Under the pieces are notes generated by a model. That model had not been told where the DNA came from and ran no database searches. It saw only the letters and a list, made by a program, of their open reading frames with translations. From Streptomyces sp. SAT1 (GTDB lineage Bacteria; Actinomycetota; Actinomycetes; Streptomycetales; Streptomycetaceae), in the NCBI RefSeq assembly GCF_001654495.1, contig NZ_CP015849.1, positions 7,233,001 to 7,297,000 of the forward strand: a stretch of 64,000 nucleotides of DNA, written 5' to 3'. The position numbers and the translations under genes were made by a program. Of the stretch, positions 35,073 through 42,904 are shown piece after piece (the stretch's first letter is position 1; the number at the start of each line of letters is the position of its first letter).

Positions 35073-35218
35073 TTTCCCGGGGACCTTCTGCCGGGGCGCG
35101 GACGAGCCGGTCGGCGTGCGGACGGGGCCGCCCGGCCGCGCGCCGACGCCCGCGCGCCGTGCAGGCTCGGGTACGTGCCCGTGACCAGGACGGCCACGGC
35201 GGTCGCGAGGAGCACGTC

Positions 35219-35953
35219 ATGCGAGGCGTCCAGTACACCGTCAGCGACGTCATGACCAGCAGCGTCGTGGCCCTGGCCGGGGGCGCGGCGGAGCCGCCCG
35301 GCCGGGCGACCGCCCCGGCGGTCACCGTCCGCGCCGACGCCACCGTGGCCGGGGCCGCCCGGCTCATGGCACGGCACGGCGTCGAACAGCTCCCCGTCGT
35401 CGACGACGCGGGCCGGCTCATCGGCATCGTCGGCCGCTCCGACCTGCTCAAGGTGTTCCTGCGCAGCGACGAGGACATCGCGGAGGAGGTCCGGCGGCTG
35501 GTCGCCGGACGGTTCCCCGTGCCGCTCGACACCGTGTTCTTGGAGGTCCGTGAAGGGGTGGTCTTCCTCACCGGCCACACGCCGGACGCCTCCTCGCTGC
35601 CGCTCGTGCTGCGCCTGGCCCGCTCGGGGGAGGGCGTGGTCGACGTACGGTCCGCGATCACGGCACCCGGGCGGCACGGCGCCGCTCCTGGGCGGTCCGG
35701 AGCGAACCTGCCGGGGCCCGGCGCCGCTGCCGCGCGGTCCGGAGCGAACCCGCCGGGACCCCGCACCGGCCCCGCGCGATCCGGCGTGCACCCGCCGGAG
35801 CCCGGCGCCGACCCGCCTCCGTCCGGCGCCGACCCGCCGAGAACCGGCGCCGACCCGATGAGGCCCGACGCCGCCCCGGCACGGTCCGGCCCGGATCCGG
35901 GGCCCGACCGCACCGTACGGACGGACCCCTCGGCGCACGGCACGCGCACCTGA
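35219..35953 (+). CDS. CBS-pair protein with Pro/Gly-rich tail
   Basis: Protein of 244 residues. Residues 1-85 form a CBS pair split by a Gly/Pro insertion (YTVSDVMTSSVVALAGG ... ADATVAGAARLMARHGVEQL and IVGRSDLLKVFLRSDEDI). A BON-like domain follows (VFLEVREGVVFLTGHTPDAS). The last 95 residues are degenerate repeats of the type RSGANxPGPGA or GADPPxSGADPP, disordered and without aromatic residues. ATG 35219 has GAGGAG upstream. It diverges from the minus-strand dormancy-type group and duplicates the CBS-BON architecture of the gene at 32284. The repeat tail looks recently expanded and is unusual for the family. Confidence 0.85.
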   Translation: MRGVQYTVSDVMTSSVVALAGGAAEPPGRATAPAVTVRADATVAGAARLMARHGVEQLPVVDDAGRLIGIVGRSDLLKVFLRSDEDIAEEVRRLVAGRFPVPLDTVFLEVREGVVFLTGHTPDASSLPLVLRLARSGEGVVDVRSAITAPGRHGAAPGRSGANLPGPGAAAARSGANPPGPRTGPARSGVHPPEPGADPPPSGADPPRTGADPMRPDAAPARSGPDPGPDRTVRTDPSAHGTRT

Positions 35954-36352
35954 GCGCACGGCTCACGCTCCCGCCCGAAAACACCCCCCGGGCCACTCCA
36001 CGGCACCGGCGCGGGCGAACGTTCTCGGCCGAATACGCCCCGCGCGCCCTCCGCCCCGGCGGAAGGCGCCCCGCTCCCGGCAGGCCCCCGCGCGCCACCG
36101 CGCCCCGGCGCGCGGAACCCCGCCCACCCCGCCCGGAGAAGCGGCGTTCCGCTGCTCCGCCCGCGGAATGCCCGCCTTCTCTTCCGCCGCGCGGACGACC
36201 GGTCCCCGCACCCCTCCTGACGCCGCCCCGGCGGACGGATCCGGCCAGCCCCGCCGCACCCTTGTCGCGTTCGTCCGGGCCGGATTAGGCTCCCGCTCGC
36301 TTCGTTCTCTCCACACTTTCTCCATGATTTCGCCACGTCGGTGAGGTGGTCA
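35954..36352. other. 400-bp gene-free region before RiPP operon
   Basis: No supported gene. Most of it is GC-rich low-complexity sequence. The last 60 bp (from 36290) are relatively AT-rich (TTCGTTCTCTCCACACTTTC) and are the probable promoter region of the exporter-led operon. No clear -35/-10 pair or operator palindrome was identified. Confidence 0.4.
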
Positions 36353-37594
36353 GTGGAACGGCCGGTGTCGACCGCACGACCGTCCCGCGAGCGGACGGGC
36401 CCACGGGACTACCGACTTCTGTGGTGGGCCAACGCCGCCGACGGAGCCGGCAGCCAGGCATCCGGTGCCGTCCTCCCGCTGCTCCTGCTGGGACTGGGCA
36501 ACCCGCCCCAGACCGTCGGTCTGGTCGCCGGAGTCTCCACCGCCCTCGGACTCCTGCTCGGCCCGGTCGTCGCCGTCCCCGCCGACCGGGGCGCGCGCAA
36601 ACGCGTCATGCTCGGCTCGGCTCTCGTCGCCGCCCTCGCCATGGGAGCGGCGACCCTCGCCCTGACCGGCGGCCGGCCGTCCCTGTGGCTGATCCTCGCC
36701 GCCGTCCTGGTCGAGCGGATCGCCACCGCCTGCTTCGAGGCGGCGTCCCGCGGGACGGTCGCACTGATCTGCCCCGGCCCCGAGCAGCCGCGGGCCCTTG
36801 CCCGGCTCGCCGCCGCCGACCAGGGGGCCCTGATCACCGGCCCGGCCCTCGGCGGACTGCTGTACCAGGCCGCCCGCGCGCTGCCCTTCCTCGCCGACGC
36901 GCTCTCCTACCTTGTCAGCGCCCTGTGCGTGGCCGCCATGCGCGCCGACCTCACCGCACCATCGCCGCGCGAGCCCGGCGGGGGACTGCTGCGCGAGAGC
37001 GTGGCGGGACTGCGCCTGGTGCGCTCCTCGCCGCTGCTGCGGCTGGTTCTGGTGTGGTGCACCACGGTCAACCTGGTCGTGGTGGCGCTGTACTACGGAG
37101 CCGTCTTCACCCTCCAGCGGGCCGGACACGGCGGCGCGGTCCTCGGGGCCGTGCTCGCCGCCTCGGGCGCCGCCGGCCTGGCCGGGGCGCTGGCCGCGCC
37201 CAGGGTCGCCGGACGCCTGGGCGCCGTACGGGCCGTGACCGGCGTGACCTGGCTGCTCGTCCCCCTTGCCGCCGCGCTCGCCCTGACCACCGACGCGTGG
37301 GCGTACGGAGCGCTGTTCAGCCTCGTGTGCCTGCTGATGCCGCTGGCCTCGGTGGTGCTCCAGGCCCGCGCCCTCCAGGCGACCGCGCTCGCGCTCCAGG
37401 CCCGTACCGGAGCGGTCCTGGCCACCGCCGCCACGGGCGCCGCGGCCCTGGCCCCCGTCCTGTCCGGCGCCCTCGCCGGGCGCCTGTCCACCGCCGCGCC
37501 CGCCGTGGCCTGCGGCGTCCTGCTGGCGCTCCTGGCCGTCCACACCTGCCGGCGCCCCGTGCGCGCGGCCCTCACTGCGCGGGCCGCCGGATGA
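36353..37594 (+). CDS. MFS transporter, RiPP operon
   Basis: Integral membrane exporter of about 413 residues with the twelve-helix major facilitator pattern. The N-terminal half includes LLLGLGNPPQTVGLVAGVST and the loop VPADRGARKRVMLGS, a variant of the MFS A-motif between TM2 and TM3; ATACFEAASRGTVALI follows. The GTG at 36353 has GAGGTGG upstream; GTG 36341 is an alternative four codons earlier. Its stop overlaps the S9 peptidase start (ATGA). As the first gene of a RiPP biosynthetic operon it is the probable exporter of the mature peptide and may give self-resistance. Substrate is inferred from context. Confidence 0.85.
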   Translation: MERPVSTARPSRERTGPRDYRLLWWANAADGAGSQASGAVLPLLLLGLGNPPQTVGLVAGVSTALGLLLGPVVAVPADRGARKRVMLGSALVAALAMGAATLALTGGRPSLWLILAAVLVERIATACFEAASRGTVALICPGPEQPRALARLAAADQGALITGPALGGLLYQAARALPFLADALSYLVSALCVAAMRADLTAPSPREPGGGLLRESVAGLRLVRSSPLLRLVLVWCTTVNLVVVALYYGAVFTLQRAGHGGAVLGAVLAASGAAGLAGALAAPRVAGRLGAVRAVTGVTWLLVPLAAALALTTDAWAYGALFSLVCLLMPLASVVLQARALQATALALQARTGAVLATAATGAAALAPVLSGALAGRLSTAAPAVACGVLLALLAVHTCRRPVRAALTARAAG

Positions 37595-39465
37595 CGGGCG
37601 GCGGCGGATACCAGGTGTACCGGGCCGCCCTGCCCGAGGTGTGCGCGGCCGACCCCGCGAAGATGGTGTTCACCGCGGACGCCGAGGGCCGCTGCGAGGT
37701 GTTCACCTGGGACGCCGTCAGCCGCAGCGCCCGCCAGGTCACCCACCGGCCGCGAGGCACCCTGCACTGCGCCGTCGACCGCGACGCACACGTGTGGTGG
37801 TTCGACGAGGACGAGCGCGGGGCGGGGCAGTGGCGCTTCCAGCCCTTCACCGGCGGCCCCGACCGGCCCGGACTGACGAACGTGCCCTCCGGCCTGCCGC
37901 GCGGCCTCGCGGTGAGCGACCACGCCGCCGTCGCCGTCGCCGTCGGCGAGGGCCGTACCACCACCGTCCGCACGGGCCCGCGCGGCGGCGCCGCCCGCAC
38001 CCTCGCCCGCTTCGACGGCCACGCCACACTCACCGGCATCACTCCCGCGGGCGGACTCCTCGCCGTCGCGGACGCCGCGGCCGTCACCGTCCTCACCACC
38101 GGCACGGGAGCCGTACGCGCCGTCCTGCCCGGCGGCGCGAGCGGCCGGCTGTGGTCCCTCGGCTTCGCCCCCGGCGCCGACAGCGAGGAGCTTCTGCTCG
38201 TCCGCGAACACGACGACCGGTACGTCCTGGCGACCTGGCGTCCCGGCACCGGCCTTGCCACCCACACCTGGTGCGCCTTCGACACCGAGATCACCGCCCG
38301 CTGGGACGCGGACGGCCGCTCCGTCCTGATACGCCAGGACCGCCACGGCCGCTCCGCCCTGCACCGCGCCGACCTCACCCGGCGTACCCTCACCCCGGTC
38401 CCCACCCCGCCGGGCACCGTCCTGGACGCCGCCACCCGCCCCGGCGGCGACCTGCACTGCCTGTGGACCGACACCGCCCACCCGCCCCGGCTGACCTCCA
38501 CCCGGCACACCCCGCTGCCCCCGCTGCCCACCGTCGCCGACCGGATCCCCGGCACCCACCGGGACGTGTGGACCACCGGCCCCGACGGACCCGTGCACAC
38601 CCTGCTCAGCCTGCCCGACACCGCACACGGCCCGGTCCCCGCGGTGCTCCTGGTGCACGGCGGCCCCGCCGACCACGACCGCGACGCCTACGACGGCGTC
38701 GTCCACTCCCTGCTCGCCTCCGGCTTCGCCGTCGCCCGCGTCAACTATCGCGGCTCCACCGGATACGGACCCCGCTGGCGGCACGCCTTCGGCGGCGGCG
38801 TCGGTCTCACCCAGGCCGAGGACCTGGCATCCGTACGGGCCGACCTCGTCGCGCGCGGACTCGTCCGCGCGGACGCCACCGGACTGTGGGGCACCTCCTG
38901 GGGCGGCTACCTCGTCCTGCTCGCCCTCGGCACCCGCCCCGGCCTGTGGCAGGCCGGCGTCGCGGTCAAACCGGTCGCCGACTGCGCCGCCGCCCACCGC
39001 ACCACCACACCCGCGCTGCGCGCCCTGGACGAAAGCCTCTTCGGCGGCACCCCCGACGAGGTGCCCGAACGCTATGCGCGCAGCTCCCCGATCCGCTACG
39101 CGGCCGCCGTCCGCGCCCCGCTGCTGGTCGTCGCGGCCACCCACGACGCCAAGTGCCCGCCCGGCCAGGTCCGCGGCTACCTCGACGCGCTGCGCGCCGC
39201 CGCGGTCCCGCACGAGTCGCTGTGGCTCGACTCCGGCCACGACGGCTACGACGGCGGCGACCACGTCACCGTGCTGCGCCGCGCCGTGGTCTTCCTCGAC
39301 CGCCATCTGCGCGGCCCCGGCCGCGCCCCGGGCGGCCCACCGTCCCGCCGCCCCCCGACGCCCCGCTCCGCCCGGAGCGGGGAGCACCGCACCACCGCAC
39401 ACACCACCGAGAGGAGAGAACCCCATGCAGAAGGACATCATCAACAACGACCCGCTCGCGGGTGA
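37591..39465 (+). CDS. S9 prolyl-oligopeptidase-like peptidase
   Basis: Cytosolic serine peptidase of 624 residues with an N-terminal beta-propeller (about residues 1-330) and a C-terminal alpha/beta hydrolase. The nucleophile is Ser436 in GTSWGGY. VLLVHGGPADHDRD forms the oxyanion region, VNYRGSTGYG is the usual S9 landmark, and Asp (ATHDAKCPP) and His (DSGHDGYDGGDH) complete the triad. The propeller limits entry to short peptides, which suits removal of a leader or follower from a 39-residue RiPP precursor. It overlaps the exporter start-to-stop by ATGA. Its last 41 nt contain the precursor start, and the C-terminal 45 residues are a disordered extension. Confidence 0.88.
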   Translation: MTGGGGYQVYRAALPEVCAADPAKMVFTADAEGRCEVFTWDAVSRSARQVTHRPRGTLHCAVDRDAHVWWFDEDERGAGQWRFQPFTGGPDRPGLTNVPSGLPRGLAVSDHAAVAVAVGEGRTTTVRTGPRGGAARTLARFDGHATLTGITPAGGLLAVADAAAVTVLTTGTGAVRAVLPGGASGRLWSLGFAPGADSEELLLVREHDDRYVLATWRPGTGLATHTWCAFDTEITARWDADGRSVLIRQDRHGRSALHRADLTRRTLTPVPTPPGTVLDAATRPGGDLHCLWTDTAHPPRLTSTRHTPLPPLPTVADRIPGTHRDVWTTGPDGPVHTLLSLPDTAHGPVPAVLLVHGGPADHDRDAYDGVVHSLLASGFAVARVNYRGSTGYGPRWRHAFGGGVGLTQAEDLASVRADLVARGLVRADATGLWGTSWGGYLVLLALGTRPGLWQAGVAVKPVADCAAAHRTTTPALRALDESLFGGTPDEVPERYARSSPIRYAAAVRAPLLVVAATHDAKCPPGQVRGYLDALRAAAVPHESLWLDSGHDGYDGGDHVTVLRRAVVFLDRHLRGPGRAPGGPPSRRPPTPRSARSGEHRTTAHTTERREPHAEGHHQQRPARG

Positions 39466-39544
39466 CGAGGAGAACCGCAAGCCGGGCATCGGCATCACCG
39501 TCACCATTCCGTTCCGCAACGCCGAGGACGCGGAAGAGGACTGA
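39425..39544 (+). CDS. Putative RiPP precursor peptide, 39 aa
   Basis: A short gene starts at ATG 39425 behind GAGAGGAGAG, in a different frame from the overlapping end of the S9 peptidase. The product has an acidic/polar beginning (MQKDIINNDPLAGDEENR), a Gly-Pro hinge (KPG), a beta-branched hydrophobic stretch (IGITVTIPFR) and an acidic end (NAEDAEED). It contains no Cys, Ser or aromatic cluster apart from one Phe, so lanthionine or thioether chemistry is excluded. The Ile/Val/Thr-rich segment is a good target for radical C-methylation by the enzyme encoded 65 bp downstream. Which side of the hydrophobic stretch is leader and which is core is not certain. Confidence 0.75.
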   Translation: MQKDIINNDPLAGDEENRKPGIGITVTIPFRNAEDAEED

Positions 39545-39550
39545 CCCCGC

Positions 39551-39586
39551 CCGGCCGGCCCGGCGGCGCGCCGCCGGGCCGGCCGG
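39551..39586. terminator. Perfect 36-bp palindrome between precursor and maturase
   Basis: Every base of 39551-39586 pairs with its mirror, giving an 18-bp GC arm with a minimal turn. It sits 7 bp after the precursor stop and 24 bp before the radical SAM start. In RiPP operons such hairpins usually act as partial terminators or 3' stabilisers that raise precursor mRNA above enzyme mRNA. Confidence 0.8.
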
Positions 39587-39609
39587 CACCTCACCCCCGA
39601 GGAGCCGAC

Positions 39610-41523
39610 ATGCGTGTCCTGCTGGTCAACATGCCCTGGTCGCCCATCGACCTGCCGTCCCTCGCACTGGGAATACTCAAACGCAGCGTGGACGAGCGCG
39701 TGCCCGGCGCCCGAGCCGAAGTCCTGCACGCCAACCTCGAATTCGTCGACTGGATCACCGCCCGGACCGAGTTCACCGGCGACGACTACGAGTACTACTC
39801 CCTCTCGTCCTACTTCATGGGCTGCGGCGACTGGGTGTTCTCCTCCGCCCTCTACGACGACCCGGGCTGGCGCGAGAAGGAGTTCACCGAGGTCATGCGC
39901 GGCAAGCTCAAGAAGCAGCGGATGGAGATGACCCGCGAACTGCACCGTGTGGTCCCCGAGTTCGTCGACGAGATCGCCCGGCGGATCGTCGCCCACGCCC
40001 CCGACGTCGTCGGCTTCACCTCCACCTTCCAGCAGAACACCGCCGCGCTCGCCGCCGCCCGCCGCGTCAAGCAGCTCGCCCCGCACCTGGTCACCGTGAT
40101 GGGCGGGGCCAACTGCGACGGCGCGCAGGGCGCCGCCGTGCACCGCAACTTCCCCTTCGTCGACCACGTCGTGCGCGGCGAGGGCGAGGCCGCCTTCCCG
40201 CAGCTGCTCACCGCGCTCGCCGACGGCACGGACCTCGCCGACGTGCCCGGTCTGTGCCACCGCGGCCCCGGCGGCGAGAGCGTGGCCAACCCCATGGCCA
40301 CCCGTCCGCTGCCGCCCGCCGCGATCCTGCCGCCCGACTACAGCGGCTACTTCGAACGGCTCGCGTCCTCCGCCGCCCGCAACTGGGTCGAGCCCAAGCT
40401 GGTCGTCGAGGGCGCCCGCGGCTGCTGGTGGGGCGAGAAGCACCACTGCACCTTCTGCGGCCTCAACGGCTCGTTCATGCAGTTCCGTTCGAAGAGCCCC
40501 GACACCTTCTACGAGGAGATCATCGATCTGGCCCGCCGCCACCGGGTGCTGGACATGTACGTCGTCGACAACATCCTCGACATGGGCTACCTGACGACCG
40601 TACTGCCCCGGATCATCGACAGCGAGTACGACCTGCGGCTGCACATCGAGATCAAGGCCAACATGCGCCGCGCCCAACTGCGCACCCTCGCCGACGCGGG
40701 CATGATCTACGTCCAGCCCGGCATCGAGTCGCTCAACCACCGGGTGCTCGACCTGATGGACAAGGGTGTGAGCGGCTGCCAGAACGTCCGGATGCTCCGC
40801 GACGGAGCCGAGACCGGCCTGTCCGTCGCCTGGAACTACCTGCACGGCTTCCCCGGTGAGAGCGCCGCCGACTACGAACCGGTGATCGCCCAGATCCCCG
40901 CGCTGGAACACCTCGACCCGCCGGTCGACCTGTCGGCCCGGATCGCCATCGAGCGCTTCAGCCCGTACTTCGAACGCCCCGAACTCGGTTTCACGGGACT
41001 GCGGCCCGAGGAGCACTACCGGTTCACGTACGACCTGCCGGAGGACGAACTGTACGACCTCGCCTACGTCTTCGAGGCACCCGCCCGCGGCATCGGCGAA
41101 CCGACCGTCGGCGCGCTCAACGACGCCCTGGCCGCCTGGAAGAAGCACCACGCCGACGCCCGGCTCACCCATGACGACCTGGGCGACCGCATCGTCCTCG
41201 TCTCCCGGCGCCGCGCCTTCGACTGGCGGACGAGGGAACTCACCGACCCCTTCGAGCGGGCCGCGTTCCGTCTGCTCGACCAGCCGCACACCACCGCAGC
41301 CCTCACCCGCAAGGCCGCCCGCCAGGTCCCCGGGGCCGCCCGCGACGAGGCCGCCGTGCAGGAACTCCTCGACTCCTGGACGGCCCTCGGCATCGTCTTC
41401 ACCGACGGCGGACAGTACGTCCACATCGCCCCGGCCGCCGTGAACGAGGACCTGCTGCGGCTGGACTTCATGCGCCACGCCCACGCGCCGCTGACCTCGC
41501 CCGCCGAACCCGTCCACGCCTGA
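39610..41523 (+). CDS. RiPP maturation radical SAM C-methyltransferase
   Basis: B12-dependent radical SAM enzyme of 637 residues. The N-terminal cobalamin-binding domain (MRVLLVNMPWSPIDLPSLAL, VGFTSTFQQNTAAL, VMGGANCDG, VRGEGEAAFPQL) is followed by the radical SAM barrel. The cluster motif is the extended C-x7-C-x2-C of this family: Cys272, Cys280 and Cys283 in GCWWGEKHHCTFCG. IQPGIESLNH-type (here YVQPGIESLNHRVLD) and NYLHGFPGE follow. This is the family annotated as RiPP maturation radical SAM C-methyltransferase (TIGR03975-like). It should add methyl groups to unactivated carbons of the neighbouring precursor using methylcobalamin. It is in an operon with exporter, peptidase and DUF5825. 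Confidence 0.92.
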   Translation: MRVLLVNMPWSPIDLPSLALGILKRSVDERVPGARAEVLHANLEFVDWITARTEFTGDDYEYYSLSSYFMGCGDWVFSSALYDDPGWREKEFTEVMRGKLKKQRMEMTRELHRVVPEFVDEIARRIVAHAPDVVGFTSTFQQNTAALAAARRVKQLAPHLVTVMGGANCDGAQGAAVHRNFPFVDHVVRGEGEAAFPQLLTALADGTDLADVPGLCHRGPGGESVANPMATRPLPPAAILPPDYSGYFERLASSAARNWVEPKLVVEGARGCWWGEKHHCTFCGLNGSFMQFRSKSPDTFYEEIIDLARRHRVLDMYVVDNILDMGYLTTVLPRIIDSEYDLRLHIEIKANMRRAQLRTLADAGMIYVQPGIESLNHRVLDLMDKGVSGCQNVRMLRDGAETGLSVAWNYLHGFPGESAADYEPVIAQIPALEHLDPPVDLSARIAIERFSPYFERPELGFTGLRPEEHYRFTYDLPEDELYDLAYVFEAPARGIGEPTVGALNDALAAWKKHHADARLTHDDLGDRIVLVSRRRAFDWRTRELTDPFERAAFRLLDQPHTTAALTRKAARQVPGAARDEAAVQELLDSWTALGIVFTDGGQYVHIAPAAVNEDLLRLDFMRHAHAPLTSPAEPVHA

Positions 41524-41584
41524 CCGAGCCCCGCGCCCTGAGCCCCGCGCCCTGAGCCCCGATCCCCGAGGAGGAGCCCCCCGC

Positions 41585-42253
41585 ATGAGCACCACCCTCA
41601 GTCCGCCCGCCGTCCTCGCCTGGCGCGACCACGACCCCGCCGCCTGCGAACTGCCCGGCATGTCCCTCGGCGAACTCGCCCTGCCGGGACCGCTGGAGGA
41701 CGAGAGCGAACGGCTGTGGCAGCTCGGCGCCCGGCGCGTCCGGCTGCCGGAGACCGTCGACCTCGCGGGCACCGTCGACCCCGGGCGGGCCGCCGCAACG
41801 GTGGCCGCGCTGAGCCTGGTCCGGGACCTGACCGCGCGCGCCGTCCTGGTGGAATGGGAACTGCGCCTCGATCCCGGACCGGCGGCGGCCGACGACTGGC
41901 AGGCCCTCAGCCATCTCCAGCCCCCGCAGCGCATCGAGGGCCCCGAAGCGGCCGACGAGGCGCTGCGCGCCTGGCGCCGCGGCCACTACCTGTGCAAGTG
42001 CCTGTGGCGCAAGGGCCCCGGCTTCGTGCAGATCCGCGACCGCCGCTGGGGCGACCTGCGCCGCTTCACCGCCGACGAGCCCCACTACGAGCAGGCCATC
42101 GAACGCCTGGCGTACGGAGCCCCCGCGCACACCCTGCCCTCCGGCGTCCTCGACGACTTCCGCGGCGAGAGACTCGTCCTCGACGTCGGCCCGCTCGCCT
42201 GGTGGCTGCCCTACCGGGTCAGCCGCTGGCTCCAGGAGTCGATGACCATCTGA
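41585..42253 (+). CDS. DUF5825 protein, RiPP-associated
   Basis: Soluble protein of 222 residues of the DUF5825 type, which is found next to radical SAM RiPP C-methyltransferases in Streptomyces. Recognisable stretches are AWRDHDPAACELPGMSLGEL, a central ESERLWQLGARRVRLPETVD and a conserved tryptophan/cysteine-rich segment WRRGHYLCKCLWRKGPGFVQ. No catalytic motif, cofactor loop or membrane segment is visible. AGGAGGAG precedes ATG 41585 in a 61-bp gap after the methyltransferase. A role as precursor-binding or accessory subunit of the maturase is plausible, in the way RRE proteins act in other RiPP systems, but no RRE fold could be recognised by eye. Confidence 0.8.
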   Translation: MSTTLSPPAVLAWRDHDPAACELPGMSLGELALPGPLEDESERLWQLGARRVRLPETVDLAGTVDPGRAAATVAALSLVRDLTARAVLVEWELRLDPGPAAADDWQALSHLQPPQRIEGPEAADEALRAWRRGHYLCKCLWRKGPGFVQIRDRRWGDLRRFTADEPHYEQAIERLAYGAPAHTLPSGVLDDFRGERLVLDVGPLAWWLPYRVSRWLQESMTI

Positions 42254-42288
42254 GGACGCCGGTCGCGGAACCGGTCTCAGATCCGCTC

Positions 42289-42837
42289 TCAGATCCGCTC
42301 TCGGGGCCGGTCGAGGCGCCAGACCACGTCGACGCCGCTGCCGGGCGGGGCGACGGGCCCGGGAGCACGCTCACGCCGGACCTCGGTGAACCCCAGCCGG
42401 CGCGGGACGGCGGCACTGGGGGCGTTGGCCAGATCGTGGAGTATCTCCAGGTACTCCACGTCCGGCAGCGTGAACATCTCGGCGACCAGGGCGGCCGTCG
42501 CCCGGGTGGCGATGCCCCGGCCGGTGGCGGCCGGATGCAGCCAGTACCCCAGCCGCCACCCCCCGGGCTCGGCCCGGTAGCTCTGGCACATGCCGGCAGG
42601 CGTGCCGTCCTCCACGACGGCGTAGTTGTATATCTCCCCGCTGTCCCACCTGGCCTCGGACCTCTCCAGGAAGTCCCGGGTGCGTTCCTCGCTGTGCTCG
42701 GCGACCCACGGCACCCACGGGAGCAGATGGTCCGCGGACTCCTCGATCAGCCGGAACGCCTGGGCGGCGTCGCGCCCGGCCCGCCAGCGCCGCAGGAGGA
42801 GGCCCTCGCACTCGATGATCTGACTCGGTCGGTCCAT
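42289..42837 (-). CDS. GNAT acetyltransferase, RimJ/RimL type
   Basis: Acetyltransferase of 182 residues. Strand LLLRRWRAGRDAAQAFRLIE opens the fold, and LGYWLHPAATGRGIATRATA contains the acetyl-CoA pyrophosphate-binding loop (TGRGIAT). VEYLEILHDLANAPSAAVPRRLGF is the usual RimJ/RimL ending in which an Asn-containing helix precedes the substrate lobe. ATG 42837 or 42846 may be the start; neither has a strong ribosome binding site. It ends convergently 35 bp from the RiPP DUF5825 gene and follows another GNAT gene on the same strand. N-terminal or small-molecule acetylation is likely, substrate unknown. Confidence 0.87.
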   Translation of the reverse strand: MDRPSQIIECEGLLLRRWRAGRDAAQAFRLIEESADHLLPWVPWVAEHSEERTRDFLERSEARWDSGEIYNYAVVEDGTPAGMCQSYRAEPGGWRLGYWLHPAATGRGIATRATAALVAEMFTLPDVEYLEILHDLANAPSAAVPRRLGFTEVRRERAPGPVAPPGSGVDVVWRLDRPRERI

Positions 42838-42904
42838 GACCGCCATGATCGTCGCCGTGTCCCGCCCGGGGAAGTACCGCACCGGACGGGCGGGCCGCGG
42901 CCGG

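Noticed and set aside
36346..39465. Very long plus-strand frame across the exporter joining the S9 peptidase
   Set aside because: Its first 415 codons are an Arg/Pro-rich shadow of the MFS gene. The real peptidase starts at ATG 37591 with an ATGA overlap.
37093..41934. 1613-codon open frame on the minus strand over the RiPP genes
   Set aside because: Shadow frame caused by high third-position GC. The composition is Gly/Ala/Val/Gln with no domains, and it lies opposite well-supported genes.
42274..42300. Repeated CAGATCCGCTCT at the end of the RiPP operon as a regulatory repeat
   Set aside because: Two short tandem copies overlapping a gene end; there is no symmetry or context for function.
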